Positions 45,947 to 55,800 of a DNA stretch of 64,000 nucleotides are shown here, piece after piece. Under the pieces are notes generated by a model, which saw only the letters and a program-made list of their open reading frames with translations, was not told where the DNA came from and did no database searches. Source of the DNA: Dyella sp. C9 (GTDB taxonomy: Bacteria; Pseudomonadota; Gammaproteobacteria; Xanthomonadales; Rhodanobacteraceae); assembly GCF_003332825.1 (NCBI RefSeq), contig NZ_QIRF01000003.1:186001-250000 (forward strand). Direction: 5' to 3'. Each line of letters opens with the position of its first letter. The first letter of the stretch is position 1. The translations under genes and the position numbers were made by a program.

Positions 45947-46000
45947 TCTGCCTGAGTCAGCCTGAAGCGGATGCGACGAAGGCGGTGTCGGGTGCGGTAT

Positions 46001-46783
46001 TCAGTAGGCGACGGCTCCCAGCTGGCGCGACAGCGTGTAGAGGATGCGCAGGTCCTGGCCGTCCAGCGTGTCGCCATCCATGCCGCGGAAGTGGTGATGG
46101 AACGACTTCACCGCCGCGGTGCGGTTGTCCAACGGGTAACCGATCAGCCCCAGCGCCGCCCACGGATCGAAATCCGGCGGCGGATCGAGCAACGGGCCGC
46201 GCGGCCACAGCCCGAAACCTGCCTGCGCCAATTGCTGCCATGGGAAGTGCGGGCCGGGGTCATCCTTGCGGCCCGGGGCCATGTCCTCGTGGCCGATGAC
46301 CTGCGTGCGCGGGATGCGCCAGCGGTCGGTGAGGTCGGCCAACAGGCGCAGCAGGCTGTCGATCTGCACCTGGGTGAAGGGCGAGTCGCCGTTGTTGTCC
46401 AGCTCGATGCCGATCGAGGCCGAGTTGACGTCGGTGATGGTGCCCCAGCGCCCGACGCCGGCATGCCAGGCGCGCTGGCTGTCGTCCACCAGCTGGTAGA
46501 TGCGGCCGTCGTTGCCGATCAGGTAGTGCGAGCTCACCGGGCCGCCACTGTTGGCGGTGCGCAGCGTATGCAGGGCGGCTGCGGCGGAATCGTCGTCGGT
46601 GAAGTGCAACACGATCAGCACCGGCCGGCGCTGGTCGAAGTTGGGCGAGGGCACCCATTGGGCGATCGGGTTGTGCACCGGCGCCGGCGCGCAGCCGGCC
46701 AGCAGGGCCAGCAGGGCCAGCAGGGCCAGCAGGGCCAGCAGCGGCAGAGGCAGCAGCGCACGCCGTAAACGGGGAAAGGGCAT
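46001..46783 (-). CDS. amiD: AmiD-like N-acetylmuramoyl-L-alanine amidase, lipoprotein
   Basis: A 260-residue amidase_2 enzyme. The signal peptide ends in lipobox LLAGC, so the mature protein is lipid-anchored, as AmiD is in the E. coli outer membrane. Zinc ligands are in LIVLHFTDDD (His), GHEDMAPGRKDDPGPHFPW (His and Asp); the AmpD-type loop SSHYLIGNDGRIYQLV is present. It removes stem peptides from (anhydro)muramic acid. A 9-bp tandem repeat lies in the signal peptide. Cytoplasmic AmpD is excluded by the lipobox. Confidence 0.9.
   Translation of the reverse strand: MPFPRLRRALLPLPLLALLALLALLALLAGCAPAPVHNPIAQWVPSPNFDQRRPVLIVLHFTDDDSAAAALHTLRTANSGGPVSSHYLIGNDGRIYQLVDDSQRAWHAGVGRWGTITDVNSASIGIELDNNGDSPFTQVQIDSLLRLLADLTDRWRIPRTQVIGHEDMAPGRKDDPGPHFPWQQLAQAGFGLWPRGPLLDPPPDFDPWAALGLIGYPLDNRTAAVKSFHHHFRGMDGDTLDGQDLRILYTLSRQLGAVAY
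46701..46736. repeat. 9-bp tandem repeat in the amiD signal peptide
   Basis: Four perfect copies of AGCAGGGCC, read on the minus strand as Leu-Leu-Ala units. Because the unit is 9 bp, copy-number change lengthens or shortens the hydrophobic core without breaking the frame. Confidence 0.9.
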
Positions 46784-46847
46784 GGCGGTCAGGTCGCGGG
46801 GACGATGGCGCGAAGCTGCCGCAGCAACGCGCCGCGGTCAAGCGAAG

Positions 46848-46875
46848 AAAAAAAACGGCGCCCCGGAGGGCGCCG
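46848..46875 (-). terminator. Intrinsic terminator of efpL
   Basis: On the minus strand CGGCGCCC (46875-46868), loop TCCG, GGGCGCCG (46863-46856) and eight T (46855-46848). It starts 24 bases after the efpL stop. Confidence 0.92.
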
Positions 46876-46898
46876 CGGGATGCTGCGGTACACGCGGA

Positions 46899-47462
46899 TC
46901 AGGCGCGGCCGGCGAACTCGCCGGTGAGGGTGTTCACCCACACCTTTTCTTCATTGGTGATGTACTCGGGCACCTGGATTTCGACGCCGGTGTTGAGCTT
47001 GGCCGGCTTGGTGCGCTTGGTGGCGCTGGCGCCCTTCAGTTCCGGCGCGGTGTCGACCACGGTGAGCGTCACGCTGGTCGGCACCTGCAGGCCCACCGGG
47101 GCGTCGTCGATCAGCTGCACGTAGTAGCCCTCGACTTCTTCGACGATGTAACCGGAGTTGTCACCCACCAGTTCGGGCGACAGCAGGTACTGGGTGTAGT
47201 CCTCCTTGTCCATGAACACGTAGACGTCGCCGTCCATGTAGGAGAAGTTCGCCTCGCGGCGCACCAGGTCCATTTCCCGGAGGTCGTCGTCGGCGCGCAG
47301 GCTCAGGTCGAACTTGCGGCCACCCGGGATGGAGTACATGGTGAAGCGGAAGGTGACATTGCCGCCACGCGCGGTGGGCGCGCTGCGCTCGATGTCGCGC
47401 ACCTGGTAGACGGTGCCTTCGTGTTCGACCACGTTGCCTTTCTTGACGTCGGAAGCTTTCAT
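46899..47462 (-). CDS. efpL: EF-P-like elongation factor EfpL (YeiP)
   Basis: A 187-residue paralogue of EF-P. The tip loop reads [12 protein letters not shown], matching YeiP's SPTARG: Arg32 replaces the modifiable lysine, as in EfpL, which works unmodified. Further signatures are [24 protein letters not shown] and [15 protein letters not shown]. EfpL helps ribosomes through polyproline and other difficult motifs and overlaps with EF-P. It follows the SDR gene on the same strand after 110 bp with an inverted repeat. Confidence 0.95.
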   Translation of the reverse strand: MKASDVKKGNVVEHEGTVYQVRDIERSAPTARGGNVTFRFTMYSIPGGRKFDLSLRADDDLREMDLVRREANFSYMDGDVYVFMDKEDYTQYLLSPELVGDNSGYIVEEVEGYYVQLIDDAPVGLQVPTSVTLTVVDTAPELKGASATKRTKPAKLNTGVEIQVPEYITNEEKVWVNTLTGEFAGRA

Positions 47463-47487
47463 GTTTTTGGAGGGAATAGAGAGTAGT

Positions 47488-47552
47488 GAATAGGGAATAG
47501 TGAAAGCAGGATGAGGGAGCAGGACGGGATTCGCTTTTGCTATTCCCTATTC
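47488..47552. repeat. 13-bp inverted repeat of the GGGAATAG type
   Basis: GAATAGGGAATAG (47488-47500) and CTATTCCCTATTC (47540-47552) are exact inverses around a 39-base centre; further partial copies (AGGGAATAGAG, GATTCCCTATTC) flank them. Noncoding gap between the SDR gene and efpL. The base composition is unlike the neighbouring genes. Confidence 0.75.
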
Positions 47553-47572
47553 TCGATTCCCTATTCCCGGCG

Positions 47573-48334
47573 TCACTTCGGCTGCAGGCGAACCGCGCCA
47601 TCCAGGCGGATGGTCTCGCCGTTGATGTAGCGGTTGCCGAGGATGAAGCCCACCGTGCTGGCAAATTCATCGGGCTTGCCCAGGCGCGACGGGAACGGGA
47701 TCGATGCCGACAGCGACTCCTGCACCTGCGGCGGCATGCCGTCGACCATCGGGGTCCAGAAGATGCCCGGGGCGATGGTCGCCACGCGGATGCCGAAGCG
47801 CGACAGCTCGCGCGCCATCGGCAGGGTCATGCCGACCACGCCGCCCTTGGAGGCGGAGTAGGCGGCCTGGCCGATCTGGCCTTCGAAGGCGGCCACCGAG
47901 GCGGTGTTGATGATCACGCCGCGCTCGCCGTCTTCGCCGGCCTCGTTGGCCTGCATCAGGTTGGCCGCGGCCTTGGCCACGTTGAAGCTGCCGACCAGGT
48001 TCACCATCACCGTCGTGGCGAAGGTGTTGAGCGGCATCGGGCCTTCCTTGCCGAGCATGCGGCCGGCGCCCAGGATACCGGCGCAGTTCACCAGCACGTT
48101 CAGCCCGCCCAGAGCTTCGCGAGCGGCGGCGACGTTGGCGATCACGCCTTCCTCGGAGGTCACGTCGGTGCGGAAGAAGTGGCCGCCCAACGCCTTGGCC
48201 GCTTCCTGGCCCTTTTCCTCGTTCACGTCGAACAGGGCGACCTTGCCGCCGTGGGCGACCAGGTGCTGGGCCACTGCGTGGCCGAGACCGGAGGCGCCGC
48301 CGGTAATGATTGCCTTGACCTGATTGAGCTGCAT
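47573..48334 (-). CDS. Type II 3-hydroxyacyl-CoA dehydrogenase (SDR family)
   Basis: A 253-residue short-chain dehydrogenase. Cofactor motif is TGGASGLGHAVA, the catalytic Ser and YxxxK are in NTASVAAFEGQIGQAAYSASKGG. The insert GAGRMLGKEGPMPLNTFATTVMVNLVGSFNV marks the HSD17B10-like group, NAD-dependent 3-hydroxyacyl-CoA or 2-methyl-3-hydroxybutyryl-CoA dehydrogenases. GGAG precedes ATG 48334. Role in fatty-acid or branched-chain breakdown is inferred; no partner genes are near. Confidence 0.9.
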   Translation of the reverse strand: MQLNQVKAIITGGASGLGHAVAQHLVAHGGKVALFDVNEEKGQEAAKALGGHFFRTDVTSEEGVIANVAAAREALGGLNVLVNCAGILGAGRMLGKEGPMPLNTFATTVMVNLVGSFNVAKAAANLMQANEAGEDGERGVIINTASVAAFEGQIGQAAYSASKGGVVGMTLPMARELSRFGIRVATIAPGIFWTPMVDGMPPQVQESLSASIPFPSRLGKPDEFASTVGFILGNRYINGETIRLDGAVRLQPK

Positions 48335-48472
48335 GAGAAATCTCCGGGCGCTGGGGGGGCAAAGCGTCAATTGTACCGTTGGGCGCCGGACGCCCGCAGC
48401 AGGCGGGGTCGACGGGGCGGCGACGTCGTCTCGCGCCGCATCTAATCGCATGATCTTGCGGGCATTTTTATG

Positions 48473-48501
48473 TTGGCAAGGCCGGTCGCCAATGACAGAA
48501 T
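48473..48501 (+). promoter_or_regulatory. Possible promoter of the sapC-adhesin region
   Basis: TTGGCA (48473-48478), 17 bp, CAGAAT (48496-48501). If used, transcription begins near 48508 and leaves an untranslated leader of about 450-560 bases before sapC. No other good sigma-70 pair was found nearer to sapC. Confidence 0.4.
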
Positions 48502-48542
48502 GCCGCCAGTCGGAGTGTGAGCTACCTAGCATTTCGTCCGTC

Positions 48543-48649
48543 GTACGCATCCGTCGACCGGATGGCGACAGGGGACCCGGAACCAAACCGCAGTAACGCC
48601 ACAGCTTTTATGCCCGCGTCTGGTCATGGCCGGGCCCCGTGGTGCGTAT
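48543..48649 (+). other. Candidate structured RNA in the long leader before sapC
   Basis: An outer stem TACGCA (48544-48549) with TGCGTA (48643-48648) encloses two further pairings: CATCCG (48548-48553) with CGGATG (48559-48564), and GGGGaCCCGG (48571-48580) with CCGGGCCCC (48630-48638), the latter with a bulged A. This is a plausible three-way junction just downstream of the possible promoter. Outer stem and first hairpin share two bases, so they partly compete. It does not match the conserved core of c-di-GMP riboswitches. The rest of the gap to 48953 holds another hairpin (48769-48789) but no convincing gene. Confidence 0.35.
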
Positions 48650-48768
48650 CCGTTCACCGGCCGCCGCATGGCCGGCAAGCCAGTCCAGCAAGACAAGACC
48701 GGATGCTTCCCGGTTTTGCGCATGAGTTCAGGCAGGGGCGGTGGGTGCCGCCAATGGCAACACAGATC

Positions 48769-48789
48769 GGCGCAGCTTCCGGCTGCGCC
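48769..48789 (+). other. 8-bp hairpin in the sapC leader
   Basis: GGCGCAGC (48769-48776), loop TTCCG, GCTGCGCC (48782-48789), flanked by the direct repeat AATGGCA on both sides. A smaller GGCGG/CCGCC hairpin lies at 48737-48752. No T-run. Confidence 0.45.
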
Positions 48790-48953
48790 AGGCAATGGCA
48801 GGGCCGGTTCATCCATCGGTGCGGGGGCACCGGGGGGAATCGGGGAACGTGCAGTAGCCGGTCGTCGTGGCCGGTGATGTTGCGGGACGTCGCGTTGTAA
48901 TCGGGACTGTCGGCCACTGCCTGCCTCGCGCGGGCAACTACAGGGGAACAGGG

Positions 48954-49070
48954 ATGGAGATCAGGGGAAACGGTGTCCGGCCGAAGGGGCGCGGCGCGTC
49001 TGCGCGGCGCAGGCCGGCGATGATCGTGCTGGATGGTTCCGAATGCCCATGGACCGGGGGACGGGCATGA
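48954..49070 (+). CDS. Possible small upstream ORF coupled to sapC
   Basis: A 38-codon frame (MEIRGNGVRPKGRG at the start, Arg-rich) with AGGGGAACAGGG directly upstream. Its TGA overlaps the sapC ATG in the ATGA fashion used by many gene pairs in this window. No family is recognised. It may be a real small protein, a translational-coupling leader or chance in GC-rich DNA. Confidence 0.25.
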   Translation: MEIRGNGVRPKGRGASARRRPAMIVLDGSECPWTGGRA

Positions 49071-49813
49071 AGCAGCTGCTCATCTATGACCGGCCGATCG
49101 CGCTGAACCGCCACCAGCATCGGCATCTGCGCATCAAGCCGTCACTGCCCGACTACCAGTTCGCCAGCAAGCTCAATTCGGTGCCGCTCACCGTCACCGA
49201 ATTTGGCGACGCGCTGCGCGACTTCCCGATCGTGTTCGCCGGCAGCCCGGGCAACGCGTCCATGCCGGTGGCGCTGCTCGGCCTCACGCAGGCCGAAAAC
49301 CTTTTCGTGCAGAACGACGGCCATTGGGATGCCGGCACCTACGTGCCCGCGTTTTTGCGCCGCTATCCGTTCGTGGTGGCCAGTCAGGATCAGGCCGACA
49401 ACTTCACGGTGTGCGTGGATGGATCCTTCATCAGCAATGATCCCGATGCCGTGGCGCTGTTCGACGAAAACGGTGGGGATGCGCCGGTGCTCGCACAGGC
49501 GGTGAAGTTTCTCGCCGATTACCAGCAAGCGGTGGCACGCACGCGCGCGTTCATGGAGCAACTGCGCGAGCACAAGTTGCTGGTCGATAAGGCGATCCAT
49601 CTCGATCGCAAGGGCGCCGCGCAGCAATCGCTCAACGGCTTTTGCATCGTCGACGAATCGCGGCTGGGCAAGCTCGGTGCACGCGCGCTGGAAAAACTCT
49701 CACGCACCGGCGCACTTGGCCTTGCGTATCTGCAAGTGGCTTCGCTGGGCAATGTGAAGCGCCTGGCCGGTCGCCTGGACGCTCGTACGCAAGCGTCTTC
49801 CCCGCTGCATTAA
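49067..49813 (+). CDS. SapC-family protein
   Basis: A 248-residue protein of the SapC family (named after a Campylobacter S-layer locus), with YDRPIALNRHQHRHLRIKP, VPLTVTEFGDALRDFPIVFAG and FLRRYPFVVASQ. It has no signal peptide. Family members often lie beside genes for large surface proteins; their function is unknown. ATG 49067 follows GGGGGA. It is 69 bp upstream of the giant adhesin with no terminator between, so co-transcription is likely. Confidence 0.85.
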   Translation: MKQLLIYDRPIALNRHQHRHLRIKPSLPDYQFASKLNSVPLTVTEFGDALRDFPIVFAGSPGNASMPVALLGLTQAENLFVQNDGHWDAGTYVPAFLRRYPFVVASQDQADNFTVCVDGSFISNDPDAVALFDENGGDAPVLAQAVKFLADYQQAVARTRAFMEQLREHKLLVDKAIHLDRKGAAQQSLNGFCIVDESRLGKLGARALEKLSRTGALGLAYLQVASLGNVKRLAGRLDARTQASSPLH

Positions 49814-49882
49814 TTGCGAGCGCGGACACGCATCGCGTGCCCTCGCCCATCCTTGCACGTTTACCGCCACACGGTCAGTGCC

Positions 49883-52800
49883 ATGAATCATCGCATCGTT
49901 TCGAAGAACCCGGCCAACCCGCGCTTGCATGGCTTGGAGAAGATGTCATTGCGAACCCTCGCTACCGCCGTGTGCGGTGCGCTGGGCATGGGGTTGTCGG
50001 CACAGGCATTGGCGGCGGGGCCATCGGCCACGACGATCACGGTAGCGAACGGGCAAGGCCATACGCTCAATAATTTCAGTACGAGCAATATCCAGACCAG
50101 CGGCAGCACCACCAACATCACGCCGGTGCGCCCAAAGAATACCGGCAGCGTCGCCTTTGGTTCGTACGGCGAATTCAATGTCGCCAGTGGCGCTACGGTC
50201 AACTTCAATCTTCCTGCCAACACCACCAGCGTGGTCAACCTGATCTGGGGCGAAAGCAGCAGCCAGGCGGCGCAGATCTACGGCACGGTCAACAGCTACC
50301 TCAACGGGCAGAGCGGCAAGAACTACGGCGGCGCGGTGTATTTCGCCGACCCCTACGGCATCGTCGTGGGCAAGGGGGGCACGATCAATGTCGGCGCGTT
50401 GTCGTTGAGCGCGCCCACCGCATCGTTCATGGCGAGCGTGTTGAGCGATGCCAACAGCATCGGCACCCAGAACGCCACCAGTGCCAACCTCGATGCGCTG
50501 CTTGGAGTACAGAACACGGTGACGACGCCGGCGACCACCACATCGCCCTTCACCGATTCCAAGAATCCCACCTATCTCAACGGCAGTGCGCCGACCAGCA
50601 CCACCACCTCCACGGATGCGAACGGCAACACCACCACCGACTACACCTACGTCAGCGGTAACGTCAGCACGCGGGTGGTGGTGTACGCGCCCAAGAGCGG
50701 CAGTACCACCTACACCATCTACACCACTACCGCCGAGACGGTGAACGATACCGCCGCGGCCAACGTCTGCGCATCGGGCAACAGCGCGATGATCTGCGTC
50801 GATGGCCTCGTCAATGCCAACAACGCGGTGCGCATCCACGCCACCACCATCGACGTAAGCGGCACCATCAGTGTCACTGGAAACGGCAGCGATATCCTCG
50901 CCACCGCGGTCAACCTCGATGGCAATGGCGCGCCGACGCAAGTGGAGCAGGATGGCAACACCATCCGCCTGATCGCCGAGGATAGCAACGGAAGCTCCGG
51001 CGGCGGCGACGCGCAGGCCAACGGAGCGGTCAGCGTGAGCGGTACGCTCAGCACCGGCAACGTGGCTTACCCCACATCGTCCACGCCTGCGCCGAGCCAG
51101 GACAGCTGGGGCGAAATCGCCCTGACCGCCAACGTTGCAAGCAACTCCGACTACGCCACGGGCAGCGAGATCAGCACGCTGGAAAGCGCCGGCAAGAACG
51201 TGGCGGATGGCGCCCTCCTGATGCTGGACCAGGGCAGCTTCAACAGCAGTACGCCGACCCAGATCATCGACAACCTGGCACCGTCCACGTCCCAGTTGGC
51301 ATCCGATGCGATGGTCGCGGGCAATCTGGTGGCCGGTAAATTGGGCGTACAGGTGGCGTTCGCGCGCTCCTTCAGCACGGCCAATGTCGAGTTGTCGAGC
51401 GGCGCCCACGTCAACGCCAGCGGCGACGTGGTGCTGCAAGCCGGTACCACCACCGAAACCAGCGCCAATGTCACCGCCGCGACGACCAGCGGTTCCAGCC
51501 CGCTTTCGGCTGCCGGTTTCTACGGGGCGGTGTATAGCAAGGCCAATGCGTTGGTGGATTCCGGTGCCATCGTGACCAGCGGCGGCAACGTCACGGTGAA
51601 AGCCACCACCGACAACTCGATGGCGGTCACGGCCAGCAGCACGGCCACCAGCAGCAACAGCGTGGTGGGTGCCACGGTGGCGTGGACCCAGGCGGCGGTG
51701 GATGCCCAAGCGCAGGTCAATGGCGCGGTCACGGCCAACGCGCTGAATATCGGCGCACACAACACCAACAATTTCGACACCGAAGCGAGTGCTTCCACCA
51801 GCAACAGCAGCAGTTCCGGTTCCATCGGCCTGGCCGGCGCGGTCAGCCGCCAGACGATCGCCGCCGATGCGTACCTGGGCAGCGCGCCGACCATCAACAA
51901 CGGCGCGGCCGGCGACATCACCGTTGCCGCCGAAACCGACACCACCAAGAACAACACCAGCGTATCGACTGGCACCACTGCGCCGACGCCTGCGCAAAGT
52001 CCGTCGCCGAGCCAGAGCGAGCAGGGCGAAAGCGGCGATCTGACCAATACGATGGGCAACGTGACCCAGAACGCCGATGGCAGCGGTTCGGGCAAGGGCC
52101 TGGGCGGTGACTTGCCGTTCAAGATCGGCTCGGCCGTGGCGTGGACTGACAGCAGCAACACCGCCACCGCTGCCGCCGCGCCGGGCCTGACCATCACCAC
52201 CCCCGGCAACCTGGCGATCCAGGCCATCGTAAGCAATGCCGGCATCCACAACGGTGCCCTGAGCGAAACCTCCTCCGCTGAAGATGCCGGCAGCGAAGGC
52301 GCCAGCTCCACATCAAGCTCCAGCAGTGGCGGTTCCTCCACCGTCAACGTCTCGGCCGCGGTTGCCTACGCCAATTACCAGAACACCGCCGATGCCGAGA
52401 TCGGCAGCGGCGACAAAGTCACGGCACAGAACATCGGCGTGAACGCGCAGGTCATCGTGCCATTCGATTTCACCTTTGGCCTTGGCAGCCAGGCTTCGTC
52501 CGATCTTTCCGATCTGGAGAGCATGGGCAATAGCCTGGATGCTTTCGAGAAAGGCCTTTCCGATCTCAACGCCCTAAAGAGCACGGTGACGGGTTTGCCC
52601 GCCACCATCATGAATGGGGTCAGCGGTTTTGCCGGCGCGGCCGGTGATGGCAGTACCGTCACCATCGGCGGCTCGGTCAACTACTTCGGCATGAGCAACA
52701 GCAGCCGAGCCTGGGTCGGCAGCGGCAGTTCGCTCACTTCCACCGCCGCGACGCCGGCCAAGGGCAGCAGCGAAAGCTGGACCAGTTCGCTCGACTGGCT

Positions 52801-55800
52801 GACGGGTGCGGTCAACGACCAGAACATCGGCAACATCGCCATGCCCGCTGATCCAGGCATGACCGGTACGGGCGCCGACGGCAGCAGCACCTTTACCTGG
52901 AACAATTCCATCGACGTGCTGGCCGGCACGCACGTGGCGGCGTTCAATCTGGTGGGCGACCTCGCGCCGTGGGCCGACAAGGGCGCATCGGCGGCCATCG
53001 GCGGTGCGTTCAACTACGGCGGCTATGCGGACAGCGCCACCGCCGGCGTGGATTCCCAAGTCACGATTACCAGCAACAACAGCGTGGCGGTCAATGCCAC
53101 CGGCGCGGATACGTTGTTCGTGTTGAGCCCCACTTCCGGCCAAGGCGGCTCGGCCGCCATCGAAGGCATGGTGGCGCTCACCGATGTGAGTGACGCCACG
53201 CACGCCACACTGAGTGGCAGCGACACCGTGAATGCATCCGCGCTGGACGTCAATGCCAGCAACCCGGTGATGGTGTGGTCGCTGGCCGGTGCGTTGTCGA
53301 TGTCCGGCAGCGGCGCGGTAGGCTTGAGCGTGGGCATCAACGACATCACCACCAGCACGGTGGCGAATATCGGCGACAACAGCGGTGACGAAGTGCCAGC
53401 GCCCACGCCTCCGCCAGCGCCGGCGCCGGCCGAAACGGGCGGCGCCATCACGGTCGACAGCCTGGCTGTGCAAGCCAACACCAGCGGCGAAGCGGGCGGG
53501 TTGAGCGTGGCCGGCTCGTATGTGAGTGCGCCGGCGCCCGCTCCCGCGCCGGCGCCGGCTCCAGCACCGGCCCCGGCCCCGGCGCCAGGCAGTGGTCTGC
53601 TCAGCATGCTGAAGAGCGTGTCCTCGCTCGCCGACAAATTGCGCGGTGGCGCGGACACATTCCAGAGCGCGCTGGGCAAGGTGGATGAAATCAGCGGCGA
53701 AGGTGCCACGATCGAAAGCGATCTGACCGGCTCCAGCCCCAGCCCGAGTCCGGGCAGTTCGCTGCTGGACGAAGCCAGCAGCAAGCTCAGCACCATTTCC
53801 AGCGGCCTGAGCGCGGTGTCCAGTGCAAGCTCCGGTTTGCAGGGCATCGTGAGCAAGCTCGGCAGCCTGAACAAGAAATCGAGCGGTACACCCAGTTCCA
53901 GTTCGGGTTCCAGCTCGAACTCCAGTGCGACCTTTGGCATTGGCATATCCGGTGCGGCCAGCGTGGACATGGCCAGCCTCAGCACGCAATCGGGCGTGGA
54001 TGGCGTCACCGTCACCGTGCCGGCCGGCACCACCGCCGCCAGCCCGCAGGTCGATGTCACGGCGACCAACGACGCGCAGTTGTATAGCGCCGCCGGCAGC
54101 GCAGCGATCGTGCGCGCGCAGAGCAGCAACACCAATGCCGGCATCGCCGGCACGGTGGCGTACTCCAATGTGGCCGACACCACCACCGCCATCATCGGTG
54201 ACCATGGCAACAGCAATGCCACCCAGGTCAATGCCGGCAATGTCGCCGTGCAGGCGGTGGACAACAGCATGCAAGTGGACGCCGGCATCGGCGCGGCGGC
54301 TGCGCTGGGCGGCAGCGGCACGGATGTGACGCTGGCCGGTTCCGTGTCGATCGGCGCCTCGAACAACCAGACCACCGCGTCGATCGATGACGCCACGTTG
54401 ACCGATCCGGACAAGACCACTGGCGCCGACGGCGTACAGGTCACGGCCTACGACGCCTCGGAAATCGGCATCGGTGCCGGCGGCCTGGCCTTGAGCACGG
54501 GCAGCGGCACCAACGTCAACGGCGCGTTGAGCCTCACCTACGCGCAGATCAAGGACAACACCAACGCCACCGTGGACGATGGCGCCAGCATCAGCAACTA
54601 CGGCAACTTCGCGCTGAACGCGCTGGACAGTGCGCGGATCGTGGCCGTGGCCGCCACCGGCAGCCTCGCCACCGGTGAAAACGGCGTGAGCGTGACGGGC
54701 GCCGTGACTTACAGTGACGTGCAGAACGGCACCATTGCCAGCATCGACAACGGCGCCAGCGTGAGTGCCAACGGGAACATCGCCGTGCAGGCCGAAGCGG
54801 TCGATCCGACCAGTTCGGTGGTGAGCTCGCTCAACCTGCCCACGCCGCAGCCGGCAACCAGCTACTACGATTTCAGCGGCGGCGGTTTGCAATCGAACAT
54901 CGCCAGCGCCAACAGCGCCAGCCAGAACGCAGCCAGCGACACCAATACGCAGGCCGGGCTCACCGACACGACCACCACGTCCGGGTCGAACAGCACCGGC
55001 CTTGGCAGCTCCATCATTGCGGTGGCCGGTGATATCAGCAGTGCATCCAATGACGTGGGCATGTCGCTGGCTTACAGCAACATCGCCAACACCCATCAGG
55101 TGGTGATCGACGACGCCAGCCTCACCGCCACCGGCGGCACGATCAACCTCAACGCGCAAGACAACACGCGCATCATCGATTTCGCCTTGGGCGTGGGCGT
55201 GTCTACCGGGCAATTCGCCGGCTTGGGCAGCGCCACTGTCAGCACCATCGCCAACCACGACGAAGTGCTGCTGGGCCCCAACAGCGACGAGGCCAGCGGC
55301 CTCGGTGTCGGCGCGACCTCGCTTGCCGCCAACACCATCAACGCCAGTGCGAAGGACGCATCGGCCATCTACAGCCTGGCCGGGGGCGTGGGCGTAAGCA
55401 CCCAGGGTGTCGCGGCTGGCGGTGCGGTCGTATACAACAACATCGGCAACACCATCGCTGCGCAAGCGACCAACGTCGCTTTCACCACCAACGGCGCCGA
55501 TACCCAACCCTCGACCACCAGCCCCGTCTACGACCTCGGCCTGCAAGCCAGCAACAACGCCAGCATCATGGCTGGCGCGGTGGCCGGTTCGTTCGGTTCG
55601 GATGTCGCGCTGAGCATCTCCTTCGGCTGGAACCAGACCAGCAACACGGTCGATGCCAGCCTCGTCGGCGGCTCGCTCACCAATCTAGCGCAGGGCGGTG
55701 GCAGTGCTGGCGCGCAAGGCACGCTCGGCATCATCGCTACCGACAACGCCACCATCCAGGCGCTCTCCGGCGCGGTGGGCCTGAGCAGCAGCGCGGGCGT

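Noticed and set aside
48508..49066. A c-di-GMP (GEMM-I) riboswitch ahead of the adhesin.
   Set aside because: The leader is structured and the context tempting, but the conserved core sequences of that class are not present. It was kept only as an unclassified structured leader.
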